Of a stretch of 24,199 nt of DNA, positions 16,218 through 22,794 are shown one piece after another. The translations under genes and the position numbers were made by a program. The notes below the pieces were generated by a model. It was not told where the DNA came from, did not search any database, and saw nothing but the letters and a program-made list of their open reading frames with translations. How positions within the stretch are numbered: the stretch's first letter is position 1; every line of letters starts with the position of its first letter. Source of the stretch: Citromicrobium sp. (GTDB lineage Bacteria > Pseudomonadota > Alphaproteobacteria > Sphingomonadales > Sphingomonadaceae). Where the stretch lies: contig QFNA01000041.1 of the NCBI GenBank assembly GCA_003248395.1, positions 1 through 24,199 of the forward strand. The letters run 5' to 3'.

Positions 16218-16898
16218 TCATTTAGAAGGAGCCGTCGAGACGGGCGCGAAAAGATCATGCGCGGGCTGTTCCGGGCGCGCAAAAGGGTTCGCTACGGGGC
16301 CGGGCGCAGCCACCTCGTCCAACTCTTGTCGCGCCGCGCCGGAAGGCTGCAAGACGCCGGGCGGAACATCCCCGGCTTGAAGAGGCGCCGCCGCAAAAAT
16401 GCCCTCGGACTGCAACAGCGGCGCAATCCGGGCGACATAGCGGCGTGTTTCGAGTGGCAGCGAACGCCGTCCGGCAAGCCAGTCTTCGTAGCGTCCCGGA
16501 CCCGCATTGTATGCAGCGAGGAAGCCTTGCGCGCCGTAGCGATCGTACATTTCGCGCAGGTAAGACGTGCCGGCCAGAATGTTGTCGCGCGGGTCGAACG
16601 GGTCTTGCCCGAGGGAGAACCGGGCGCGCTGCCGCGACCAGGTTCCGGGCATGAGCTGCATGAGACCCATCGCTCCTGCTCTGGAAACCGCCCGCACCCG
16701 GCCCGCACTTTCGGCGCGGATCACCGCGTAGATCCAGTGCTCGGGAATGCCGAATTGCCGCGATGCTTCGCTGACATGCCCCGCAATCTCGACGCGCGGG
16801 GAAGGTCGAACAAACTGCTCCGATTGCGCAAAAGCCTGCCCGGGACTCGCCGCCAGCATGGCGGCCATGAGTCCCGGCAGAAGATACGGGCGGGGCAC
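16218..16898 (-). CDS. Lytic transglycosylase (SLT, VirB1-like)
   Basis: The 226-residue protein starts with a signal peptide (about residues 1-24, ending AFA). An SLT goose-lysozyme-like domain follows: catalytic E63 in IRAESAGR, AMGLMQLMPGTW at about 76-87 and AAYNAGPGRY at about 128-137. The Pro/Ala-rich tail (about 170-226) has no known domain. It would open peptidoglycan locally for conjugation machinery in the periplasm. The start is GTG 16898, five bases after the DUF736 stop. It belongs to the traF-DUF736-transglycosylase group. Confidence 0.88.
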   Translation of the reverse strand: MPRPYLLPGLMAAMLAASPGQAFAQSEQFVRPSPRVEIAGHVSEASRQFGIPEHWIYAVIRAESAGRVRAVSRAGAMGLMQLMPGTWSRQRARFSLGQDPFDPRDNILAGTSYLREMYDRYGAQGFLAAYNAGPGRYEDWLAGRRSLPLETRRYVARIAPLLQSEGIFAAAPLQAGDVPPGVLQPSGAARQELDEVAAPGPVANPFARPEQPAHDLFAPVSTAPSK

Positions 16899-16902
16899 GG
16901 AA

Positions 16903-17235
16903 TCAGTCCTTTGCCGGGCGGCGCGCGCTGCGCGACCATATCAGGACATGGCTCTGGTCGTCAGAACTGAACAGATTGGCGCGCAGGGGCCCCGCCAACG
17001 CAGGATCGTCGATGAGGAGCGTAACAAAGCTGCCCGCCTTGTCACCAACATGCTTCCAGCCTGCGCCCACTTCGTAGGTTTCCTCGCCCTCGCCTGCCAT
17101 AATGCGATAATCCGGGGTGTTCTCGGTGTCGCCGGGGTCGGCGGCCACGAGGGTCAGCGGTCTATCGATAGTCAGGGTTTTCAGCCGCCCCTCGAAGCCG
17201 TCGGGCGTAGCTGTAAAAGTGCCGATACAGGTCAT
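16903..17235 (-). CDS. DUF736 protein
   Basis: This 110-residue protein matches DUF736: MTCIGTFTATPDGFEGRLKTLTIDRPLTLV, then DYRIM, E-VGAGWK, G-FVTLLIDDPAL-GPLRANLF. The biochemical role is unknown; the family is found in tra operons of alphaproteobacterial elements, between traF and relaxase genes as here. The start overlaps the traF stop by four bases (17232-17235). Confidence 0.88.
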   Translation of the reverse strand: MTCIGTFTATPDGFEGRLKTLTIDRPLTLVAADPGDTENTPDYRIMAGEGEETYEVGAGWKHVGDKAGSFVTLLIDDPALAGPLRANLFSSDDQSHVLIWSRSARRPAKD

Positions 17236-17813
17236 TGTGCGTCTCCTTCAGTGACGTTGGGGATGGGAAAGTCGGCGAGCGAGGCAAGCAGGACATAGTC
17301 TCCGTCGCCCGCTTCATCGGTCCAGACGGGCCGCGCCCGCCCGATGACATCGGCGCGTGCGACAGGCCCGAAATAACGCCCGTCAAAGCTGCCGGGGGCG
17401 CACCTGTTCATCACGAACAGTTCATCCGCAGCGATAGTCCGGCAGCCTTCCCAGACGGGCAGTCCGCGTCCAAGGCTGTCGAGCTGGCGCGCCGACCCCG
17501 CAGGCTTGCCATTGATTGTAATCAGAAGGTCGTGCCGGCAGACCGTATCCCCGCCAAGCGCCGCAACCTCCTTGATGAGCGGAACGCCCGCAGGAAGATA
17601 ACCACGCGAGGCGAGGTATCGCTGCAGCCTGAAAGCAGGTTCGATCGCGACGCGGTCGCCTCTTTGAAGACCGGTCTTTCCGCCGATAGAATACAGGCCA
17701 ACCGGCACGCTGGCAGTCGCGTTCCAGACCAAAAGTCGCGCGAGCGGGAATGCAGTGCTGGTCAGTGTCGCTGCCGCAACCATGCCTGCCAGAAAGACGG
17801 TGCGCCGCTTCAT
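17232..17813 (-). CDS. traF: S26 signal peptidase, TraF type
   Basis: The 193-residue protein has one N-terminal membrane helix (about residues 7-30), the catalytic serine S35 in ASVPVGLYSI and the general-base lysine K81 in PLIKEVAALGGDTV, matching TraF-type S26 peptidases that mature conjugative pilin or relaxosome components. ATG 17813 overlaps the DUF2840 stop by four bases. A much longer open frame exists upstream in the same frame, but it runs through the DUF2840 gene. Its pilin substrate genes (trbC/virB2) are not present in the window. Confidence 0.88.
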   Translation of the reverse strand: MKRRTVFLAGMVAAATLTSTAFPLARLLVWNATASVPVGLYSIGGKTGLQRGDRVAIEPAFRLQRYLASRGYLPAGVPLIKEVAALGGDTVCRHDLLITINGKPAGSARQLDSLGRGLPVWEGCRTIAADELFVMNRCAPGSFDGRYFGPVARADVIGRARPVWTDEAGDGDYVLLASLADFPIPNVTEGDAQ

Positions 17814-18499
17814 GATTGCAGCTTTCGCCGCCGCATCCAGTCGCGATGGCGCGCAGGGGAATAGGAACGTGCCTGCAGGCCCGCTGCCAGCCTGTTGTGG
17901 ACATGACGCCAGTGGTCCGGAGCCACATCGCAGGGATCGATGCCGTGCTCCTCGATCGCATCGATCAGCGCAAAGGCCTGGCGGACTCTGGGCCAGCCTT
18001 TCACCGACAACAGGATTTGCGCGCCGGGATCGACCTGCGGCAATGTGGTCAACGGGTCGCCGATGCCGACGGCGCGGGCGATTGCGAACGCCGAGCGGAT
18101 AGTCCCGTAATCGTTCGAAGCCCACCGAACCAAGGCAAAAACCTGTCCCGGAGCATAGCTTTCGATACGCGTCCGGCGATCAATAATGCGCTCTTCAACG
18201 GGCTTGCCGAACCGAAGCCAGTCTTCCTGCACGCCGCCGCGCCACACCAGTGTGACATGCGTGAGTGGCGGATCACCGGCACCTGCGTCGACCCTTTCCG
18301 TGGGCGAAAGCGAAGCGCTCGCTGCGCTTTTGCACAGGCGTGGCTGTGTTAGCAGGAATCTGGAAGATTCCTTGTTAGCATTGTTAAGGGCTCCGCGAGC
18401 GCTGCGTTTCCGGCGAGTCGAGCAGGCTTTTGGTTCCTGATAGTCCGGGCATCGGGTTCCCGATCGTCCGAACGTTATGGTTCCTGATAGTCCGAACAT
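17810..18499 (-). CDS. DUF2840 protein with unusual N-terminal extension
   Basis: The conserved DUF2840 region begins near DPPLTHVTLVW (residue 76) and includes ERIIDRR, FALVRWASNDYGTI, LLSVKGWPRVRQAF, DPCDVAPDHWRHVHNRLAAG and a basic end. The function is unknown; the family occurs in tra/rep operons. In-frame starts are scarce: ATG 18499 overlaps the repA stop (TGATG), and the next candidate, GTG 18247, would cut into the domain. From 18499 the first about 70 codons run through iteron-like repeats and a palindrome, so they may be non-native. I infer that deletion of an intervening parA joined leader DNA to this gene. The extension is probably not functional protein. Confidence 0.7.
   Translation of the reverse strand: MFGLSGTITFGRSGTRCPDYQEPKACSTRRKRSARGALNNANKESSRFLLTQPRLCKSAASASLSPTERVDAGAGDPPLTHVTLVWRGGVQEDWLRFGKPVEERIIDRRTRIESYAPGQVFALVRWASNDYGTIRSAFAIARAVGIGDPLTTLPQVDPGAQILLSVKGWPRVRQAFALIDAIEEHGIDPCDVAPDHWRHVHNRLAAGLQARSYSPARHRDWMRRRKLQS
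18347..18379. repeat. Palindrome flanked by TGTTAGC direct repeats
   Basis: AGGAATCT (18354-18361), a GGA spacer and AGATTCCT (18365-18372) form a perfect 8-base inverted repeat. It is flanked on both sides by TGTTAGC (18347-18353 and 18373-18379). It lies between the repA iterons and the conserved DUF2840 coding region. It could be a partition site or an operator for a lost parA gene. Confidence 0.5.
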
Positions 18500-18500
18500 C
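18432..18500. repeat. Three iteron-like direct repeats, candidate oriV
   Basis: Copies of about 22 bases start at 18432, 18455 and 18479, with core GGTTCCTGATAGTCCG; the middle copy has GGTTCCCGATCGTCCG. The period is 23-24 bases, about two helical turns, as in plasmid iterons. They are adjacent to the repA stop. Binding by RepA is inferred. Confidence 0.7.
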
Positions 18501-19380
18501 ACACGCCCTTTTCCACAGGGGGCAGACCGATGCGGGGGCGCGCAGCTGTAAAGGGATCGACAGGCGTCGCGACGAACAGGAGACGCTCGCGGCCGAACTG
18601 GTGCTCAAGTGCGAGACTGTAGCCCGGGAGGGACTGGCGGCGGACGATGGTCCGCACTTCGAATGCGAAGCGCTTCAATGGCGACAGCGCGCCCGACTTC
18701 ACATGCAAGTGCGAAATGTCGAAACTCCACCCGCCCTTCTGCTTCCCGCCATGCTTGCGTACGATGCGATAGAGCCAGCGCTCAAGACCGCCGGTAAGCG
18801 CGAAATAGGCCGGGTCGATGGTCAGGACGAGCGCACGATCGAGCACGCCCTCGTAGAGCCAGTCCGGCACGATCATTTCGATGCCGAGCGCGCGCCCGTT
18901 GTCGTCGAGCCGTTCGCGCCATTCGTTGATCCAGGAAAATCGTCGGCGGCGTCGCGCCCCGGCCTGCCGGATCGAGGTGGCGATGCTGGTCGACTGCAAG
19001 CGATCGAGCGCGGCCTTCAGGCGCTCATAGCCTGCTTTTCCGGTTCCGCGCCGGGTGAAGGTAAGGATTTCATGGGGCGTCGCCGCGATAAGGCGCGAGG
19101 TGGCTTTGCCGGCATCGCGCGCCTCGACGATCTGGCTCGCTACCCAGATCAGTACATCGGCGTCCCAGATGGTGGCCATGCCATGTTCGGCGGTCGCTTC
19201 GACCAGAATGGCGACCTCGCCCATACGAAAGTCGATCGGCTTCACGCGCTTCGTCTTGGCGAGGCTGAAGAAAGGCCAGGCCATCAGATCCTGCGCATCG
19301 CGCGCGGCGATGTCGCTGCCCGCGCCGACGAACAGGTCGAGCTGTCCGGCCCCGCCGTCCGATGTCTTCAAGGAGCGCAT
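18499..19380 (-). CDS. repA: Replication initiator protein A (RPA family)
   Basis: The 293-residue protein matches the RPA-type plasmid initiator family: QLDLFV near residue 14, DLMAWPFFSLAKTKR (about 31-45), WDADVLIWVASQI, LQSTSIATSIRQ, FSWINEW, YFALTGGLERWLYRIVRKHGG and WSFDISHLHVKSG. It should bind iterons and start replication of the excised element. ATG 19380 has only a weak purine-rich stretch upstream, and the gene follows the HTH gene by nine bases, so it is probably read from the same transcript. Three iteron-like repeats follow its stop. No deletion or frameshift is visible. Confidence 0.88.
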   Translation of the reverse strand: MRSLKTSDGGAGQLDLFVGAGSDIAARDAQDLMAWPFFSLAKTKRVKPIDFRMGEVAILVEATAEHGMATIWDADVLIWVASQIVEARDAGKATSRLIAATPHEILTFTRRGTGKAGYERLKAALDRLQSTSIATSIRQAGARRRRRFSWINEWRERLDDNGRALGIEMIVPDWLYEGVLDRALVLTIDPAYFALTGGLERWLYRIVRKHGGKQKGGWSFDISHLHVKSGALSPLKRFAFEVRTIVRRQSLPGYSLALEHQFGRERLLFVATPVDPFTAARPRIGLPPVEKGV

Positions 19381-19389
19381 GGTACCGCT

Positions 19390-19662
19390 TCAGCGCCGGA
19401 CCGGACCGGTGTAGCCGTCGATCCGCTTGGCAGGATGAACGACGCCCTTGCCCGGATCGCTGGTGGAACGGCGCAAGCCCTGCTCGGCCCAGGCGTCGAG
19501 ATCTTCGGGCCGGTAAACGATGCGGCCGCCGAGCTTGTGGTAGACCGGCCCTGTTCCATAGCATCTGTGCTTTTCGAGCGTGCGCGGCGAAAGCCCCAGA
19601 TGCACCGCGGCATCGGGGGTGCGCAGGTAACGGGGACGGACCGGATCGGGAACGGCGGACAT
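19390..19662 (-). CDS. AlpA/excisionase-like HTH regulator
   Basis: The 90-residue protein has a MerR/excisionase-type helix-turn-helix in residues 10-60: RYLRTPDAAVHLGLSPRTLEKHRCYGTGPVYHKLGGRIVYRPEDLDAWAEQ. This AlpA-like layout usually acts as a regulator or a recombination directionality factor. It directly precedes repA, as in many alphaproteobacterial elements. ATG 19662 has GGAG eight bases upstream. It could direct excision with the integrase, or simply regulate repA. Confidence 0.85.
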   Translation of the reverse strand: MSAVPDPVRPRYLRTPDAAVHLGLSPRTLEKHRCYGTGPVYHKLGGRIVYRPEDLDAWAEQGLRRSTSDPGKGVVHPAKRIDGYTGPVRR

Positions 19663-20189
19663 ATTCTGAGCTCCACAAGGCTTGGGTAGCTGCGGCTAAC
19701 TGCCGCTGATTGCAGAGGGTGATGGAGCATGCTTTGGCAATGGGGGGAGCGACACAATGGTGCGTTCGGATTTGTCGCCCCTACCGATCTGAGCTCGGCA
19801 GGATCGAGGAGGGGCGGCATCCGCGCAGAACCCGACGCTATCGCGCTGCCCGGCAGGCTTTCGGCTGCAATGCCGAAGGCTCAGAGCAATGAACCGCACC
19901 TGCGAGAGAGGCAGTGGCCAAGGGCCTGTGGGAAGCAAGGCAAGCGGGGCATGTCGCGGCCGTAGCTTCCCGCTCGCCCGACCCGCTGCCGGTTCGCAAG
20001 TGCATGCGGGGCCCCAAAAACACGTAATGCCGCACCCTCAGGAGCGTATCGCCAGATGCGCGGGACAGAGTGCGTCCCCAGCCCCGCTCCATTTATCCCG
20101 ATCGCCAGTTGGCCAAGCCGATGTTTGGAGAACCGCCGATTGCTGCTGGATCGAAACTTGAACCTGTAGCTCAGCCCATAAGAGACACG
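19663..20189. other. Stretch with no recognisable gene
   Basis: Between the HTH gene and the terminator of the small hypothetical gene I see no reading frame with family resemblance, convincing start and ribosome site. Apart from the inverted repeat at 19692-19706 I see no repeat array or RNA gene. It probably holds the HTH-repA promoter and perhaps remnants of lost genes. Confidence 0.4.
19692..19706 (-). promoter_or_regulatory. Inverted repeat upstream of the HTH-repA operon
   Basis: GCGGC-TAACT-GCCGC is a perfect 5-base inverted repeat 30-44 bases upstream of the HTH gene start. It could be an operator for the HTH protein; it is short enough to be chance. Confidence 0.3.
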
Positions 20190-20223
20190 AAAAAAGGGCA
20201 GGAACCGCTGCCGGTCCCTGCCC
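20190..20223 (-). terminator. Rho-independent terminator
   Basis: On the minus strand GGGCAGGGACC pairs with GGTTCCTGCCC (one G-T pair) around a 6-base loop, followed by TTTTTT. It lies 12 bases after the stop of the small hypothetical gene at 20235. Confidence 0.85.
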
Positions 20224-20234
20224 TGCAGAATGCC

Positions 20235-20456
20235 TCAGAACTCGTCGAGCATTCCGCCATGGACGGTATGAACGACCCGGATCGCAAGATGCGGGGGCAG
20301 CGCATTGTAGTCGCCTTCGTCGACCGCGCGATATCCGAGTTCGTCATCCTCGATAACATGCTGGTCGAAGAAGCTGTGCAAGGCCCGTTGCTCAGCTGTT
20401 TCCAGAGCCTCGAAATAATTGCGCGAAGGCAGTGTGCATTTCGTGAAATAGGTCAT
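20235..20456 (-). CDS. Small hypothetical protein (73 aa)
   Basis: I do not recognise this protein. It begins MTYFTKCTLPSRNYFEALET, is acidic in the middle (HVIEDDELGYRAVDEGDY) and has no membrane segment. It is very likely a real gene: AGGAGG stands six bases before ATG 20456, and a strong terminator follows the stop. It lies downstream of ssb on the same strand but behind its own ssb-proximal terminator, so it probably has its own promoter. No function is proposed. Confidence 0.75.
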   Translation of the reverse strand: MTYFTKCTLPSRNYFEALETAEQRALHSFFDQHVIEDDELGYRAVDEGDYNALPPHLAIRVVHTVHGGMLDEF

Positions 20457-20800
20457 GATAATCCTCCTGAAATCTGTCGCGAGACGACAGGAGGTTGGCC
20501 GATGGGCCCGGGCAGACCGGGTCACAGGATCGCCTGACAGGGCGACCGCGAAGCGGCGCAGGGGGAAACGGTTTTGTCCGGTGCCGGATGCAATCCGGCG
20601 GCGGACAAAATGGTGGGGCCCCTGCCGTCCTTGATGCGGGCGGCGCGGGACCATCATGCTGGAAATGCGGTAAGCCAGGCCAATCCAGTCCACCTCAAAC
20701 GACCGTTTCAGATGATCGCTGCCATAATGGGTCGGGCCCTCCGGGCAGCGCCTGGCTATTCCCCGGAGAAAAGACCGAGCGAAAGGAAGGGTGAACAGCG
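20457..20800. other. Non-coding stretch between ssb terminator and small gene
   Basis: No gene is supported here. The stretch contains a long hairpin at 20572-20610 and presumably the promoter of the 73-residue gene. Confidence 0.45.
20572..20610. repeat. 39-base near-perfect hairpin
   Basis: The outer arms TTTTGTCCG (20572-20580) and CGGACAAAA (20602-20610) pair fully. The inner arms GCCGGAT (20583-20589) and ATCCGGC (20593-20599) pair around the loop GCA. Between them are one T-G pair and one mismatch. With T on one side and A on the other it could be a bidirectional terminator, but a replication or transfer origin element is also possible. Confidence 0.6.
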
Positions 20801-20830
20801 AAAGAGGCCCTGCCGTTTCCGGCAGAGCCT
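20801..20830 (-). terminator. Rho-independent terminator of ssb
   Basis: On the minus strand AGGCTCTGCCG pairs with CGGCAGGGCCT (one mismatch or wobble) around a GAAA loop, followed by CTTTC. The T-run is short. It begins 26 bases after the ssb stop. Confidence 0.65.
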
Positions 20831-20856
20831 CCTTTGGCTGGTTCGATGGCGCCGGA

Positions 20857-21243
20857 TCAGTCGATCGGAGGGGCGTCCTGGTTGTCGCCGCCATTGGCCC
20901 GCGAGAGGAAATCGACCTTGTCGGCAAGGATCTCCGAGCCATACCGCGTCACACCGTCCTGGTCTTCCCACTGCGTGTAGTGGATGCGGCCCTGGACCGA
21001 GACCAGCTGGCCTTTCGAGCAGTACTGACCGACGGTCTTGGCGAGGCCGTTGAAGCAGGTCACACGGTGGAATTCGCTGTCCTTGGCGGTGTAGCCGTTC
21101 TCGTCCTTGTAGGTCTTGCCGTCCTTGTCGCGTGCAGGACGATCGGTGACGACGGTGATCCCGGTGACGCTGGTGCCGCCCTTGGTCTCGCGGGTGTCGG
21201 GATCGCGGGCGATGCGGCCGGTGAGGATTGCGATATTGGTCAT
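20857..21243 (-). CDS. ssb: Single-stranded DNA-binding protein (element-borne)
   Basis: The 128-residue protein has the SSB OB-fold: MTNIAILTGRIARDPDTRET at the N-terminus, SEFHRVTCFNGLAKTVGQYCSKGQLVSVQGRI (about 56-88) and TRYGSEILADKVDFLSR. It ends in an acidic tail QDAPPID rather than the usual DDDIPF-type tip, so contact with host SSB partners may differ. ATG 21243 has AAGGAA seven bases upstream. Element-borne SSB proteins protect transferred single-stranded DNA. A 6-base inverted repeat (CCGGAG/CTCCGG, 21269-21285) lies in its leader and may be an operator. Confidence 0.88.
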   Translation of the reverse strand: MTNIAILTGRIARDPDTRETKGGTSVTGITVVTDRPARDKDGKTYKDENGYTAKDSEFHRVTCFNGLAKTVGQYCSKGQLVSVQGRIHYTQWEDQDGVTRYGSEILADKVDFLSRANGGDNQDAPPID

Positions 21244-21511
21244 GATGAAATTCCTTCAGTTCCTCAAACCGGAGACCATCTCCGGCTTGCGAACATCCAG
21301 AAGAAGCAGGGCATGGGAGGACTGCACCGCAGGCCTGAAGGGCCGAAGGGAAACCTGTTCATGACGGGTGGTGCGGGCAGGCGGCGAAGCCGCCAACACG
21401 GCCGGAAAGGAACGGGTTGCGGCTCCTCAGCTGACCTGGTTCAGGACTGTTCGCGAAGAAAGCCGGATGGATATCGGGTGCGGGTCTGAAGGTGCCAGGA
21501 CCCTGCTGCAA

Positions 21512-21742
21512 TCAGCTTACCTCATTGCCTTCCGATGCCGCCAGGAGATCCATGAAGTTGCGGGCTGCTTCCCGGTCTTCCTCGTTCTCGAAGGCCACGT
21601 CGAGGTCGGGGGCAGACCCGAACAGGTAGAGCATGGCCCACAGGGCAAAGCGTTTGCCCCGGTACTGCTCCAGACCGAGATCGACCTGGCATCGCTCGAT
21701 CCCCGAGGCCAAGGTTGAGAAGCGTATCGAGGTCCATCGCAC
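21512..21742 (-). CDS. Small hypothetical protein, start uncertain
   Basis: I do not recognise the 76-residue product. Residues from about 14 on (GIERCQVDLGLEQYRGKRFALWAMLYLFGSA, then FENEEDREAARNFMDLLA) look like genuine protein. The only start in this frame is GTG 21742, with no good ribosome site. A neighbouring frame has ATG 21737 reading MDLDTLLNLGLG, which would look natural joined to this frame, so a 1-base frameshift near 21,710 is possible. No function is proposed. Confidence 0.5.
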   Translation of the reverse strand: MRWTSIRFSTLASGIERCQVDLGLEQYRGKRFALWAMLYLFGSAPDLDVAFENEEDREAARNFMDLLAASEGNEVS

Positions 21743-21808
21743 TCTTTTCAGATCATCGACCGGTCCTCAGCGAGGAAGGCCAGCTTTCGTGAGCCGGTCA
21801 TGCGTCGC

Positions 21809-22105
21809 TCAATCAGCGGTGGGGTGCTCGCGAAACCGCCGGGCGCGCTCGACAAAGTGCTCGATCTGGGTGGCAGCATGCAAGGTAAGCGGATGCGGCT
21901 TTGCATCGGCACGCGGGGATATATATTCCGCGATTTCTCTGATCGAAGCGAGCTGATGATCGCTTGCGGTGGACAATAAGCCTAACACCATGTTTTCGAG
22001 CGCGATCACCCTGATGCGCAATTGGATGATCTCGGCATCGGAAAGTGGCGGAATATCCCATTTTTCGCAATCGGCAGCGAGCGCTTCCTGCGGCCCGCAG
22101 GGCAA
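21809..22105 (-). CDS. Small hypothetical protein (98 aa)
   Basis: I do not recognise this family. The product is largely helical: LSDAEIIQLRIRVIALENMVLGLLSTASDHQLASIREIAEYIS, then HAATQIEHFVERARRFRE. The regular heptad-like spacing of I/L residues in 22-50 suggests a short coiled coil. The start is TTG 22105 with a GGGG/AAGG-rich stretch just before it; no ATG is available in frame upstream of the conserved-looking part. It is on the same strand as the 76-residue gene and ssb, which suggests one early-gene group. Confidence 0.6.
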   Translation of the reverse strand: MPCGPQEALAADCEKWDIPPLSDAEIIQLRIRVIALENMVLGLLSTASDHQLASIREIAEYISPRADAKPHPLTLHAATQIEHFVERARRFREHPTAD

Positions 22106-22193
22106 TGCCCCGCCTTCGTCTTCCCAGCGCGCTCACATAGCACAAAGCCATGCCGGGAAGCGTCTGGCACGGCGACAGCTAAGCCGGGCAAAC

Positions 22194-22232
22194 GGAACCC
22201 CGCGCGTCGGGTTGGTCTTCACGCGGGGTTCC
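22194..22232. repeat. 11-base perfect inverted repeat
   Basis: GGAACCCCGCG (22194-22204) and CGCGGGGTTCC (22222-22232) pair perfectly around a 17-base loop. It lies between the 98-residue gene and the metal-related block and has no T-run. It could be a terminator-like stem, a protein-binding site, or part of an element end. Confidence 0.5.
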
Positions 22233-22372
22233 TGAACGGCCCCTTGGGGGCACCTGCGACCCGCAGGGCGTCGGGGGGAGGCGGGGCCGTCCTTTCCTTA
22301 TCTTGCGATGTTCGTTTGTGTTTTTGCCGAGGGTATCTCCTGGATAGCCGTGTCACCGGGAAACGCGTCCGA

Positions 22373-22780
22373 TCACATGCCTTCCATGTCGTGATCGGCC
22401 ATCGAGGACATGTCATGGCCCGCATGGGGATCGGCCGGCTGGGTCGCCTCGCTCGCGGGTTGCGTGGGCGTTGCTGGCGCTGCGGGTGTGGCGGTTGCGC
22501 GTGATGCGGGAGAGGCAGCAGGCCGTGAGGCGGTCGGCGCGGCGCCATTGGTCGAAAGAGCGTCCTCCCGCACAGTCGCTGCCTCATCTTCGGAGGGGGA
22601 GGTTGCCGGGTCTGCAAGACCCCGTTCGGGTGCCGTGCCAGCCACCACCGCAGGTTCGCCCATAGGCGAAACATCGGTGATCGGTGTGCTCTCTTGCGCC
22701 TCGTCGCAAGCAGCAAGAGCGGACATCAATGGTACGATCGCGAGAAACCCGAACGCTGCATTCAATCTGGAAGTACGCAT
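22373..22780 (-). CDS. Met/His-rich lipoprotein, probable metal binding
   Basis: The 135-residue protein has a lipoprotein signal peptide with lipobox L-A-A-C (about residues 22-25). A long Ala/Pro/Thr-rich spacer follows, and the end reads DPHAGHDMSSMADHDMEGM. The His/Met clusters resemble the metal-binding stretches of CopB/PcoB-type copper proteins, so periplasmic copper or silver binding is a reasonable inference, not a demonstration. ATG 22780 has AAGGAG nine bases upstream. The next gene upstream ends 14 bases before it, so the two are probably one operon. Confidence 0.72.
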   Translation of the reverse strand: MRTSRLNAAFGFLAIVPLMSALAACDEAQESTPITDVSPMGEPAVVAGTAPERGLADPATSPSEDEAATVREDALSTNGAAPTASRPAASPASRATATPAAPATPTQPASEATQPADPHAGHDMSSMADHDMEGM

Positions 22781-22794
22781 GCTCTTCAACTCCT

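Larger units (their letters stand above)
9295..22105. mobile_element. Putative integrative/mobilizable element, degraded
   Basis: The stretch starts with a tyrosine integrase just after trmB and contains luxI-phyH-gntR, a traG fragment, a RES/Xre pair, relaxase, lytic transglycosylase, DUF736, traF, DUF2840, repA, an excisionase-like HTH gene, ssb and small hypothetical genes. The order relaxase to HTH matches the tra/rep block of alphaproteobacterial integrative conjugative elements and plasmids. Type IV secretion (trb/virB) genes and parA are not present, and traG is broken. The left end is placed at the integrase. The right end is only the last gene that seems related; no attachment repeats were recognised, so the true end may lie further right or outside the window. 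Confidence 0.6.

Noticed and set aside
18430..19689. Long plus-strand open frame opposite repA
   Set aside because: It is the shadow of repA and the HTH gene and runs through the iterons.
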